Shown here piece by piece: positions 9,502 through 18,132 of a DNA stretch of 64,000 nucleotides. Origin of the DNA: Imperialibacter sp. EC-SDR9 (lineage in GTDB: Bacteria > Bacteroidota > Bacteroidia > Cytophagales > Cyclobacteriaceae). The notes under the pieces are model-generated. The model did not search any database and was not told the origin of the DNA. It saw only the letters and a list, made by a program, of their open reading frames with translations. The position numbers and the translations under genes are program-made. Position 1 is the first letter of the stretch. Each line of letters opens with the position of its first letter. The stretch is from NCBI RefSeq assembly GCF_902498805.1, contig NZ_LR701577.1:62001-126000 (forward strand), in the 5' to 3' direction.

Positions 9502-11151
9502 TCAATTTTGTGGCGTGCTATGGGTCAATCGCTGACCATCCTCAAGCAATTGCTTTTTCAAAGCGTCGTAATTGACAGCCTGCACGCTTTGACTGTTGTC
9601 GATGGCCAATGCAGCTGCTGTGGCTGCCGACTGGCCCAGTACCATGAACACAGGCTCCATTCTGATTGAGCCAAAAGCGATATGGCTGGCAGAAAGCGCC
9701 ACAGGTACCAGCAGGTTGGTAGCCTGGTCTTTCTTCGGCACAATGGAACGGTAGGATATTGGATATGGAGGAAAACCTCCCACCTCTACATTGCCTTCAT
9801 TTTTCACCATGCCATCCACTACTATGCGCTGACAGTTGTGGGAGTCCATGGTGTATGCAGCTAATCCTATGGGGTCAGTTATCACTTCCTCCCCAACACA
9901 GTTGGCTTGCGTCATGACATATTCTCCGATCATGCGGCGTACTTCCCTCACATACAACTGCGGCGACCAATTGCCGTTGCTGGTGTATTCATCTTTGGGG
10001 TAGCCCCAGGTTTTCATTTCTTCCCGAAGTTCCGCTGGCACCCGTGGATCAGAAGCGTAGAAATAAAGCAACCCCTTTGTGTAGTCCACATGCTCTTTCA
10101 CGATGGCCTCCCTCTCCTCGTAGCTAGCCTCTGGATAGGCATGACTCATACCGATCATGTCAGTAGAAAACGCACCCCTGTTGTTAATGTCTGTCTTCTC
10201 ATTGGGCATGTGGCTCCAGATAAAGTGGTTGTTCAGCTTTCTCCTGTCTGGCAAGGCCTCCAGAAGTCTCAACAGCAGTTCATATCTGGCAGGGTCGTAG
10301 TTGTCAGGCTCGGTGATTGGCACCATATTGTCCTGATTAGTCGTAAGGCAAATCCTGAAGTTGTATGTCTGCACCAAATCGTCGCCGCTGCCTTGTTCTT
10401 TCAACTCTGCGTCGGTTATGCCCCATAGCAGGCCGCTGGTTGGGTCACCTTTTTTAACGTAGGGGTCGATACCGTCGGGAAATTGATGCCCATCCAATAA
10501 CTGCACTCCATTATAGGTCTCACCATAAACACTGTTAGCCTCACGGCCTACATGGTAGCTCACTCCTGCATCGGCCATCAGATCCCCTTCGTAGGTGGCA
10601 TCAATAAACATTTTGGCTTCGTAGACTGTGCCGTCTTCCATCACAATTTGCTCAATGACCGCACCATCCATTGTGACGCCGGTCTCTCTATTTAGTCTTT
10701 TGTACACCAGCTCAATCTTCTCTTTTGCTATCATCTGTTCATAAACCTTCATTGCTGCCGAAGGCTCAAAAGTCCACATAGTAGGCTCACCTTCCACTGT
10801 GCGGGTTTGCCCACCATCCATATAGGCGGATGGCTCCTGCCATTTCCAGTTGGCGGGGTCGTTGTAATGGGTGCGGATATTGGCATAAAACTCCCGTGCT
10901 ATGCCGCCGATGGCTTGTTTGTTGCCAATATCTGTTTGCCCCAGTCCGCCAGTAGTTAAGCCGCCAATGTGTTTTGATGGTTCGATAAGTAGTACCTTTT
11001 TGCCCATTCTGGACGCCTGAATAGCCGCTGCAATGCCGCCGGAGGTTCCTCCGTACACAACAATGTCGTATCCTGACGACTGTTCCTCGCTGGTGGAAGA
11101 AGAACAAGAAAAAATGAAAACTAAGGCAAGTAATAAGATGATATTTTTCAT
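9502..11151 (-). CDS. FAD-dependent oxidoreductase lipoprotein (FAD_oxidored family), copy 2
   Basis: The 549-residue protein has a short lipoprotein signal ending in FIFSC (Cys16) and then a Rossmann FAD-binding start (IVVYGGTSGGIAAA) with the acidic residue at the end of strand 2 (LLIEPS). The region IDATYEGDLMADAG and the C-terminal FGSIRMEPVFMVLGQSAATAAALA are typical of the FAD_oxidored family, often annotated near polysaccharide-degradation genes, where the reaction is mostly unknown. It follows its paralogue at 11175-12848 by 23 bases, so the two form an operon and arose by tandem duplication. Both products carry Sec lipoprotein signals and no twin-arginine motif. Confidence 0.85.
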   Translation of the reverse strand: MKNIILLLALVFIFSCSSSTSEEQSSGYDIVVYGGTSGGIAAAIQASRMGKKVLLIEPSKHIGGLTTGGLGQTDIGNKQAIGGIAREFYANIRTHYNDPANWKWQEPSAYMDGGQTRTVEGEPTMWTFEPSAAMKVYEQMIAKEKIELVYKRLNRETGVTMDGAVIEQIVMEDGTVYEAKMFIDATYEGDLMADAGVSYHVGREANSVYGETYNGVQLLDGHQFPDGIDPYVKKGDPTSGLLWGITDAELKEQGSGDDLVQTYNFRICLTTNQDNMVPITEPDNYDPARYELLLRLLEALPDRRKLNNHFIWSHMPNEKTDINNRGAFSTDMIGMSHAYPEASYEEREAIVKEHVDYTKGLLYFYASDPRVPAELREEMKTWGYPKDEYTSNGNWSPQLYVREVRRMIGEYVMTQANCVGEEVITDPIGLAAYTMDSHNCQRIVVDGMVKNEGNVEVGGFPPYPISYRSIVPKKDQATNLLVPVALSASHIAFGSIRMEPVFMVLGQSAATAAALAIDNSQSVQAVNYDALKKQLLEDGQRLTHSTPQN

Positions 11152-11174
11152 AAAGATTGTAGTTAGTCGGTTGT

Positions 11175-12848
11175 TTAGATGTCTTCCATTGTAAGCTTCT
11201 GAGTGTCTTTAATAAGTTGCGCCTTGAGCTTCTCATAGTCTACTCCCTGCACTGGTACATTGTCAGCTATTGCCTGCACAGCAGCAGTGGCAGCACTCTG
11301 CCCCAGGATCATGAAAACTGGTTCCATTCTGATAGAGCCGAAGGCAATATGCGTGCTTGATACACAAACAGGCACCAGCAGGTTTTCACATTCATTGGCC
11401 TTTGGTACGATAGCGCCATATGAAATACTGTAAGGCTGTGGTGCATGGACTCCAATGTCGCCTTCGTTTTGGACAAAGCCGTCTGCAGTTACGTACCTTT
11501 GAGAGTTGTGAGCATCCAGGGTGTAAGAGCCCATCCCCACTGGCTTAGGCACTACATTGTGGTTCAGCACGTCGTGCTCAGTCATTACGTGGTCTCCTAT
11601 CATGCGTCTTGCCTCCCGCACGTAGATTTGATGAGGCCAGTTGCCATTGTCGGTAAATTCATCCTTTGCGAGGCCCCATTGGCTCATCTCCTTACGAACC
11701 TCTTCAGGTACATTGGGATCATTCGCCAGGTAATACATCAAGCCCTTTTGATATTTCTCGTGCTCAGCAATGATCTCCCTTCTTCTTGCGTAGCTGGCCT
11801 CGGGGTAGTCGTAGTTCATACCAATAAAATCTGTGCTGAAAGGGCCATGATTATTGGTGTCGGTCTTCCTATTAGGGATGGGGTCGAATTTCTGAAATGT
11901 TTCGCCCCAGCCGGCAGCATACACCCTGGCCAGCAATTCGTATTTTGACGGGTCATAGCCTTCCGGTTTGGCAAAAGGCACACGGCTGTCGGGGTGGTTG
12001 CTCAGGCACATACGAAAGCAATAAGCCTGTATCTTGTGGTCGCCAGAACTATTAGGGCCAGGCTTGTCACTTGAAATGTAGGGAAGAAGCCCGCTTGATG
12101 GGTCTCCTGGTACCACATAAGGGTCAATATTTTCTTTAAAATAGTGGCCATGATGAAATACACCAGCCTGCACACCATTCCACTCTTCGCCATACGCACT
12201 ATTGGCCTCACGGCCTACGTGAAAGCTTACACCAGCACTAGCCATGAGGTCGCCCTCATAGGTGGCGTCGATGAACATCTTCCCGGTAAATGCTTTACCG
12301 CTAAGCGTTTTGAAAGAAATAATCCTACTATTTTCCTTCACCAAGCCGCCTTCCCGGTCAAGCCATTCGTCTCTGTAAATTTCGATTTCATTTTCAGCGA
12401 TAAAATCCTCAAATACATTCTCGGCAGCATGAGGTTCAAATATCCACATGGTTCTTGAGTTGCCATCGATGGCTGGCGTTCCCTGCCCTTTGTTGCCATA
12501 CTCCGACTGCAGCTGCCATTGCCAGGAGTCGGGTTTTTGGTAGTGCTGGTAGAGCCGGTGGTAAAATTCTCTTGACAAGCCTCCTATCACTTCTTTTCTG
12601 CCAGTGTCAGTGAAGCCCAGACCACCAGACGACAGTCCTCCGAGGTGGATATCGGGAGACACAATAATGACCGTCTTTCCCATTTTCTTGGCCTGTACGG
12701 CGGCGGTTACGGCTGCGGAGGTGCCGCCGTAAATGATAATATCAGCCTTGTACACTCCGGTTGGGGTATCACATGCACTTACTAGCAGGGCAGTGATCAA
12801 AAAAACACTGCGTGTTAGGCATAATTTGCGGCTTAGGAATACTGTCAT
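11175..12848 (-). CDS. FAD-dependent oxidoreductase lipoprotein (FAD_oxidored family), copy 1
   Basis: The 557-residue paralogue of the next gene has a lipoprotein signal (LLVSAC, Cys26), an FAD-binding motif (IIYGGTSAAVTAAVQA) and the same IDATYEGDLMASAG and FGSIRMEPVFMILGQSAATAA blocks. The two copies align along their full length. An exported flavoprotein oxidising a sugar or polyol is a reasonable family-based guess, but no substrate is shown by the sequence. It is the first gene of a two-gene minus-strand operon, divergent from murB across about 165 bases. Confidence 0.85.
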   Translation of the reverse strand: MTVFLSRKLCLTRSVFLITALLVSACDTPTGVYKADIIIYGGTSAAVTAAVQAKKMGKTVIIVSPDIHLGGLSSGGLGFTDTGRKEVIGGLSREFYHRLYQHYQKPDSWQWQLQSEYGNKGQGTPAIDGNSRTMWIFEPHAAENVFEDFIAENEIEIYRDEWLDREGGLVKENSRIISFKTLSGKAFTGKMFIDATYEGDLMASAGVSFHVGREANSAYGEEWNGVQAGVFHHGHYFKENIDPYVVPGDPSSGLLPYISSDKPGPNSSGDHKIQAYCFRMCLSNHPDSRVPFAKPEGYDPSKYELLARVYAAGWGETFQKFDPIPNRKTDTNNHGPFSTDFIGMNYDYPEASYARRREIIAEHEKYQKGLMYYLANDPNVPEEVRKEMSQWGLAKDEFTDNGNWPHQIYVREARRMIGDHVMTEHDVLNHNVVPKPVGMGSYTLDAHNSQRYVTADGFVQNEGDIGVHAPQPYSISYGAIVPKANECENLLVPVCVSSTHIAFGSIRMEPVFMILGQSAATAAVQAIADNVPVQGVDYEKLKAQLIKDTQKLTMEDI

Positions 12849-13014
12849 TTTAAAAATGTTTGATGTGACGAAGTATGCATGAGGGAATGATCCTGGAATA
12901 AACCCAATTTCAAGTTTTTTCAGACTTACACCAATGGTTCTGCTGCAAGTGGTAAAAACTTATCCCTTCTATAGATGCGGATGATAGTTAAGCTTTCCTA
13001 ATTTTAGGTTCGCT

Positions 13015-14031
13015 ATGAAAATCGAAGAAAATAAGAGTTTACATCCCTATCACACGTTTCACCTTGATATCAGAGTCAAATATTTCACTGAAGCCAAATC
13101 GGTTGACGAGCTAAAGGAAATCATCAATTCAGAGATTTTCAAAAGTAATTCTCACCTAATTCTTGGTGGCGGCAGCAACGTTCTGTTCACGAAAGATTTT
13201 GAGGGTCTGGTAGTAAAACTTTCGTTGCCAGGTGTTCAGGTGCGAGAAGAAAGTCAGGATGAGGTAATTATAAAAGTAGGAGCTGGCGTGGTGTGGCATG
13301 AGTTGGTGATGCAATGCGTGGCGAAGGGCTGGGGAGGCATCGAAAATCTATCGCTGATCCCGGGGACGGTAGGTGCGGCGCCCATGCAAAACATTGGGGC
13401 TTATGGCGTGGAGATCAAAGATGTATTTCATAGCCTCGAAGCTTTGGAGGTTGAATCTGGCAAAACCAGAACGTTCAATAACAATGAATGTGAGTTTGGC
13501 TACCGGGAGAGCGTTTTCAAAAAGGGCCTAAAGGACAAGTTCATCATTACATCGGTCACTTTTGTGCTTCAAAAAGAGGCTAAAGTCAACACGACGTACG
13601 GTGCCATTAATGAGACGCTGGCAAGCTGGAATATCGAACACCCTACTATAGCCGATGTGAGCAGGGCGGTCATTCACATCCGCCAATCAAAGCTTCCCAA
13701 CCCTGATGAAATTGGCAACGCAGGAAGCTTTTTTAAAAATCCCACTATATCAGGAGAGACTTATGAGCGGCTCAGAAATGAGTATTCGGACATGCCAGGC
13801 TATCCGCAGGAAGACGGCGCCATGAAAGTACCTGCTGGATGGTTGATAGAAAAAGACGGATGGAAGGGAAAAACTATCGGGCAAATTGGCGTACATAAAA
13901 ACCAGGCACTGGTGCTGGTGAACTATGGCAACGGCAGTGGGCACGACATCTGGGAGCTGGCCCAGCAAATACAGGCTTCTGTAAAAAAGCGATTTGGTAT
14001 TGAACTGTCGGCCGAAGTGAATATTGTATAG
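13015..14031 (+). CDS. murB: UDP-N-acetylenolpyruvoylglucosamine reductase MurB
   Basis: The 338-residue protein carries out the second step of peptidoglycan precursor synthesis, reducing the enolpyruvyl ether of UDP-GlcNAc to UDP-MurNAc with NADPH and FAD. Visible motifs are the FAD-binding LGGGSNVLF, the family block SLIPGTVGAAPMQNIGAYG, YRESVFK, and GNAGSFFKNP with the catalytic serine near residue 240. The length fits the type I family. The ATG at 13015 lies only eight bases after a TAATTTTA box, so the message may have almost no leader. The gene converges on aguB with a six-base gap. Confidence 0.95.
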   Translation: MKIEENKSLHPYHTFHLDIRVKYFTEAKSVDELKEIINSEIFKSNSHLILGGGSNVLFTKDFEGLVVKLSLPGVQVREESQDEVIIKVGAGVVWHELVMQCVAKGWGGIENLSLIPGTVGAAPMQNIGAYGVEIKDVFHSLEALEVESGKTRTFNNNECEFGYRESVFKKGLKDKFIITSVTFVLQKEAKVNTTYGAINETLASWNIEHPTIADVSRAVIHIRQSKLPNPDEIGNAGSFFKNPTISGETYERLRNEYSDMPGYPQEDGAMKVPAGWLIEKDGWKGKTIGQIGVHKNQALVLVNYGNGSGHDIWELAQQIQASVKKRFGIELSAEVNIV

Positions 14032-14037
14032 GCTAAT

Positions 14038-14928
14038 CTATTTGCCCCACCGCTTCACAATGTCTCCATAAGCATCAATTCTTCTGTCTCTGAAGAAAGG
14101 CCAAATCCTACGAACATCCTCTGCCCTGCCTAAATCAACATCCAGCACGACATTCTCAGCCAGATCTGAGGGGCTTATATACAAAAACTCTCCCTGTGGG
14201 CCGGCTACGAAGCTATGCCCCCAGAACCGACTACCGCTACCCACACCGCTAAAGTCGGGTTCAAAGCCTACTCTGTTCACACTTACCACAGGCAAGCCAT
14301 TGGCGACAGCGTGCCCTCGTTGGGAAATGATCCAGGCGTCTTGTTGGCGTTTTTGCTCTTCTTTGGTGTCGTGCGGATCCCAGCCAATAGCTGTCGGGTA
14401 GATCAGCAAGTCAGCACCCGCCATCGCCATCAGTCTCGCTCCTTCAGGATACCACTGATCCCAACAAACCAATACTCCCAGCTTTCCAACAGAAGTTTCC
14501 ACTGGATTGAAGCCCATGTCTCCTGGAGTGAAGTAGAATTTTTCGTAGTAACCGGGGTCGTCAGGAATGTGCATTTTGCGGTAGGTTCCAGCAATAGTTC
14601 CGTCTTTTTCCAGCACCACGGCAGTGTTGTGATACAACCCAGGCGCCCTTTTTTCAAATAGGGATGTCACTAACACAATGCCCAGCTCTTTAGCAATGAC
14701 ACCGAACTCTTCTGTGGAGGGGCCCGGAATGCTTTCGGCCATATCGAACCGGTTGACGTCCTCCGCCTGGCAAAAGTAGACGCCTGTATGGAGTTCTTGC
14801 AACACCACTAATTGTGCACCTCTTCTGGCACATTCCCTTATGCCGGCAATGCTCTTAGCCACATTGTCTTTTCTCACTTCGGAGCAAGATTGCTGCACGT
14901 AGCCAACTTTCAGTATTTTCTCTGCCAT
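14038..14928 (-). CDS. aguB: N-carbamoylputrescine amidase AguB
   Basis: From ATG at 14928 the product is 296 residues of the nitrilase superfamily. All three catalytic residues are visible: Glu in LQELHTG, Lys in YRKMHIPDD and Cys in LVCWDQWYPEGAR. The enzyme converts N-carbamoylputrescine to putrescine, CO2 and ammonia. An upstream in-frame ATG at 15024 would overlap aguA by 76 bases and add a non-family N-terminus, so the start 20 bases after the aguA stop is preferred. Together with aguA it makes putrescine from agmatine. Confidence 0.93.
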   Translation of the reverse strand: MAEKILKVGYVQQSCSEVRKDNVAKSIAGIRECARRGAQLVVLQELHTGVYFCQAEDVNRFDMAESIPGPSTEEFGVIAKELGIVLVTSLFEKRAPGLYHNTAVVLEKDGTIAGTYRKMHIPDDPGYYEKFYFTPGDMGFNPVETSVGKLGVLVCWDQWYPEGARLMAMAGADLLIYPTAIGWDPHDTKEEQKRQQDAWIISQRGHAVANGLPVVSVNRVGFEPDFSGVGSGSRFWGHSFVAGPQGEFLYISPSDLAENVVLDVDLGRAEDVRRIWPFFRDRRIDAYGDIVKRWGK

Positions 14929-14948
14929 AGTTTTTCTGGTTTTGAAAT

Positions 14949-15968
14949 CTATACAACTACTCCCACAGGGTATTGCATGGTTACACAATGTAAGGAGCCA
15001 TGCTGGAGGATCAAAGGCCTGCAATCGATCCCCACAATTTCGTGCTGAGGAAAGGCCTTTTGAATGATGGCTGCCGCCTCCTGATCTTTAGGCGAACGGT
15101 AAAACGGAACCAAAACAGCCCCATTGATGATGAGATAGTTAGCGTACGTAGCAGGTAGACGGTTACCATCATCGTCAAATGCCACATCGGCCATCGGCAG
15201 TGGAATCAGCTCATAAGTGATTCCGTTCGAATTGGTCAGGTTTTGCAACTCTGCCTCCATTTTTTTCAACGCCTGGTAGTGCTCATCGGCGGTGTCATCG
15301 CATTTCACATACAGTATTTTATTGCCAGGCACGAGCCTCGCCAGTGTGTCAATATGTGAGTCGGTATCGTCGCCTGCCAGGTACCCATTATTCAGCCAAA
15401 GTACTTTTTTAACTCCAAACAACTCTTTCAACTTGTCTTCCACTTCCTGCTTCGACAGGTGTGGGTTTCTGTTGGGAGAAAGTAAGCATTCAGTAGTTGT
15501 GAGCAGCGTCCCTTCTCCATCAGATTCAAAAGAGCCTCCTTCGAAAGCCAAACCCGCATGCCGCATGGGCACTTTTCCAAAGATTCCTCTTTCGTGAAGT
15601 CGCCCGGAAATCAGATTGTCTTTGTCAGCAGCAAATTTCAATCCCCAGCCATTGAAAACGAAATCCAGCAAAACCGGTTTTCCGTCCTCCTCAATGCTGA
15701 TAGCACCATGGTCTCTGGCCCAGGTATCGTTGGTCGGCAACTCTACCAAAATCAGGCCCGCTGACTCCGAACCAATCTGCTTTCGCACAGCCTCGCTGTC
15801 CTTGCACACCACCACCAGCTTTTGCCGTTCCAATATCTCTCTGGCTATCGCTACAAAACATGGCACCACAATGTCCATGTCCTCAGCCCAATCGCTCTCT
15901 TCATGTGGCCATGTTAGCTGCACCGCACTTTGCTGTTCCCATTCTGCCGGAAGGCGTCTGTTTATCAT
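14949..15968 (-). CDS. aguA: Agmatine deiminase AguA
   Basis: The 339-residue protein belongs to the agmatine deiminase / Porphyromonas-type peptidylarginine deiminase family. It shows WPHEESDW near the N-terminus, NDTWARDHGAI, FNGWGLKF, the DDTDSHIDTLARLV His/Asp block and a C-terminal GSLHCVTMQ with the catalytic cysteine. It hydrolyses agmatine to N-carbamoylputrescine and ammonia. aguB follows after 20 bases, so both steps are in one operon. No arginine decarboxylase is in this window. Confidence 0.93.
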   Translation of the reverse strand: MINRRLPAEWEQQSAVQLTWPHEESDWAEDMDIVVPCFVAIAREILERQKLVVVCKDSEAVRKQIGSESAGLILVELPTNDTWARDHGAISIEEDGKPVLLDFVFNGWGLKFAADKDNLISGRLHERGIFGKVPMRHAGLAFEGGSFESDGEGTLLTTTECLLSPNRNPHLSKQEVEDKLKELFGVKKVLWLNNGYLAGDDTDSHIDTLARLVPGNKILYVKCDDTADEHYQALKKMEAELQNLTNSNGITYELIPLPMADVAFDDDGNRLPATYANYLIINGAVLVPFYRSPKDQEAAAIIQKAFPQHEIVGIDCRPLILQHGSLHCVTMQYPVGVVV

Positions 15969-16016
15969 GGTGCAAATATAGATTTCTGGAAATTAAATGA
16001 AGAATAAACAAGGGAG

Positions 16017-16170
16017 CTCAAATAACAAATAGCAAGCATCAAAACTCAAATAAAAACGGAGCGAAGAAACACGAAACTCCAAAAAGCACTGCACAACCAT
16101 GCTTACTACGGCAGGCTTATATTTGCCATTTGGAGCCTTGGTGCTTAATTGAAATTTGAGTTTTGGTTCT
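16017..16170. repeat. Intergenic inverted-repeat element
   Basis: In the gap between aguA and the dCMP deaminase gene, CAAAACTCAAAT (16040-16051) is repeated perfectly inverted as ATTTGAGTTTTG (16154-16165). The left side also has two imperfect direct copies of CTCAAATAACAAA near 16017 and 16045. There is no open frame. It resembles a degenerate dispersed intergenic element, but no second copy was seen in this window. Confidence 0.4.
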
Positions 16171-16181
16171 TGGGATTTCCA

Positions 16182-16664
16182 CTAAATCATGTGCGTCACA
16201 TTGGTCAATGTGCCTTCGTACTTCACGGCCTCCACACCAAACTTCCTGAGGAAGTCGATTCCTTCGTCGTTGGGAATACCCTTGTGTTCGGCGTACGACT
16301 TGAGGTAAATCACTTTCGAAATGCCCATGGTGTAGATAATCCTGGCGCAGGAAAGACATGGGGACAGCGTGACGTAAATGGTGGCACCGTCAACCGTCGC
16401 CTTATTTTTCACTGCGTATAGTATTGCATTCTGCTCGGCATGAATCGCCAATGAGCAGCCGCCTTTCGAATCCCGGGGGCAGCCTACCTCCGGCCACTCC
16501 AGATCGCAGTTGTGCGTGCCCGCTGGCGGCCCATTGTAACCTATAGAAATGATCCTGGTTTCCTTGGTAAGCACAGCCCCCACATGCCGCTTGATACAAT
16601 GAGACCGCTTGGCAAGGTTCACTGCCAATTCCATATAAATGTCGTCAAATGCGGGTTTTTCCAT
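16182..16664 (-). CDS. dCMP deaminase family protein
   Basis: The 160-residue protein is a zinc-dependent cytidine/deoxycytidylate deaminase. The HAEQNAI motif provides the zinc ligand His and the catalytic Glu, and SPCLSCARI supplies the two zinc cysteines. The insert YNGPPAGTHNCD is typical of dCMP deaminases (ComEB-like). The expected reaction is dCMP to dUMP for thymidylate supply. It is a single gene with its own upstream region. Confidence 0.88.
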   Translation of the reverse strand: MEKPAFDDIYMELAVNLAKRSHCIKRHVGAVLTKETRIISIGYNGPPAGTHNCDLEWPEVGCPRDSKGGCSLAIHAEQNAILYAVKNKATVDGATIYVTLSPCLSCARIIYTMGISKVIYLKSYAEHKGIPNDEGIDFLRKFGVEAVKYEGTLTNVTHMI

Positions 16665-16780
16665 CAGGATGAGGGGCCTTGCCAGGTTTTGAACTTTTAC
16701 CGGAGATATTTGGTTTAATTAACACTGATTGAACACCTTACATTTCTGTGAGGTCAAATCTTTTGGTTTAGGTTAGGTGG

Positions 16781-16810
16781 TGAAAGGAGGTACTTAGTAC
16801 CTCCTTTTCA
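16781..16810. terminator. Hairpin downstream of the sorbosone-dehydrogenase-like gene
   Basis: TGAAAGGAGGTAC and GTACCTCCTTTTCA form a long stem with a three-base loop, 19 bases beyond the minus-strand stop at 16829. The following T-tract is weak, so termination is likely but not certain. Confidence 0.5.
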
Positions 16811-16828
16811 TTTTACTTTCTTTGCCGC

Positions 16829-18007
16829 TCAGGCCTTATAGGTAACTCTGTAAATCACCCCAGCCTTGTCATCAGATATAAGCAATGAACCGTCAGGCAT
16901 TACCTGTACGTCTACCGGACGCCCCCAGGCTTCCTGCTCTTCTTCATCAAGCCAGCCATCTGCAAAAGTTGAATAATTAACGGCTTTGCCGTTTTCTACT
17001 TTCACCAACCCTATTCTGTAACCAGACTTCTTGCTCCTGTTCCATGAACCGTGCTGTGCAATGAATATGCTGCCCTTGTATTCTGCAGGGAACATATCGC
17101 CATTATAGAATCTAAGACCGAGCGGCGCTACGTGAGCACCAAGCTTTTGAGCTGGAGCTACGAAGTCAGAACAAGAAAATTTGGATCCGAACTCCGGGTC
17201 AGAGATATCTCCGGCGTGGCAGTAAGGGTAGCCAAAGTGCATCCCAGCCTCCGTGGCTTTGTTTAGTTCGCAGTCGGGCATGTCATCACCCAGCATGTCT
17301 CTACCATTGTCGGTAAACCACATATTGCCTTCAGCATCCCAGGTCATGCCTACAGTGTTTCTCACACCTCTGGCAAAAATCTCACGGCCCGTACCATCCG
17401 GGTTCATTCTGGTGATGGTGGCGTAAATTTCTTTCTCGCTTTCGCAAATGTTGCAAGGAGCGCCAACTGGAACATATAGCTTGCCGTCAGGGCCAAAAGT
17501 GATGTATTTCCAGCCATGATGCTCGTCGGTCGGGTAGTCGTCATAAACAACAACCGGCTCACCTACGGCTTCAAGATTTGCCTCCACATTTGGGTATTTC
17601 AAAAGTCTGCTGATCTCACCAACGTACAAATCACCATCTTTGAAAGCTACCCCGTTAGGTGTCTTCAGGCCAGAAGCGACAACAATTGTCTTATCCGCTT
17701 TGCCGTCCTTGTCGGTGTCCTGAATGGCGTATATTTTATCTCCACCCCGGTTACCTACATATATCGTCCCACTCGGGCTGATCGCCATGGACCTGGCATT
17801 ATCTATGCCACTGGCATAAATTGAAATTTCAAAGCCCTCAGGTAGATTGATTGTACTAAGGCTATCGCCATCATTGGTCGTTGCGCTATCAACAACCTCC
17901 TCCTCTGATGTAGCGGCCTCCTTAGATGACTCCCCACAGGAAGAAATTGCAACTGACAATACACCTGCTACAAGGTAAAAAGCTAGTCGAATTGGTTTCA
18001 ATATCAT
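16829..18007 (-). CDS. Glucose/sorbosone dehydrogenase-like lipoprotein (six-bladed propeller)
   Basis: The 392-residue product has a lipoprotein signal (VAISSCGESS) followed by an acidic linker and a soluble-quinoprotein-type beta-propeller. Family blocks include ARSMAISPSGTIYVGNRGGD, DEHHGWKYITFGPDGKLYV, GVRNTVGMTWD and FIAQHGSWNRSKKSGYR. Members bind PQQ and calcium and oxidise sugars in the periplasm. The pair of cysteines in PCNICESE and those near DCELNK/YCHAG/KFSCSDF may form disulfides. The substrate is not known. It is a single gene, divergent from the ABC-F gene. Confidence 0.85.
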   Translation of the reverse strand: MILKPIRLAFYLVAGVLSVAISSCGESSKEAATSEEEVVDSATTNDGDSLSTINLPEGFEISIYASGIDNARSMAISPSGTIYVGNRGGDKIYAIQDTDKDGKADKTIVVASGLKTPNGVAFKDGDLYVGEISRLLKYPNVEANLEAVGEPVVVYDDYPTDEHHGWKYITFGPDGKLYVPVGAPCNICESEKEIYATITRMNPDGTGREIFARGVRNTVGMTWDAEGNMWFTDNGRDMLGDDMPDCELNKATEAGMHFGYPYCHAGDISDPEFGSKFSCSDFVAPAQKLGAHVAPLGLRFYNGDMFPAEYKGSIFIAQHGSWNRSKKSGYRIGLVKVENGKAVNYSTFADGWLDEEEQEAWGRPVDVQVMPDGSLLISDDKAGVIYRVTYKA

Positions 18008-18120
18008 GATTACGGTTATTTTTTCAATCTGAACACATAGTTAGCCAATTTGGTTGAGAAATAACCTGAAAATTGACAAAAGGTCTTTGTCAAAACTTTC
18101 GTTATTCGTCGTAAGGGCTC

Positions 18121-18128
18121 TAAATTTG
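18121..18128 (+). promoter_or_regulatory. TAAATTTG box immediately upstream of the ABC-F start
   Basis: TAAATTTG matches the Bacteroidota -7 element and lies only four bases before the ATG at 18133. If used, the transcript would be essentially leaderless. The -33 element is weak. Confidence 0.4.
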
Positions 18129-18132
18129 CCGA

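Noticed and set aside
14929-15024. Longer N-terminus for aguB
   Set aside because: It would overlap aguA by 76 bases and add residues not seen in nitrilase-family proteins; ATG at 14928 fits.
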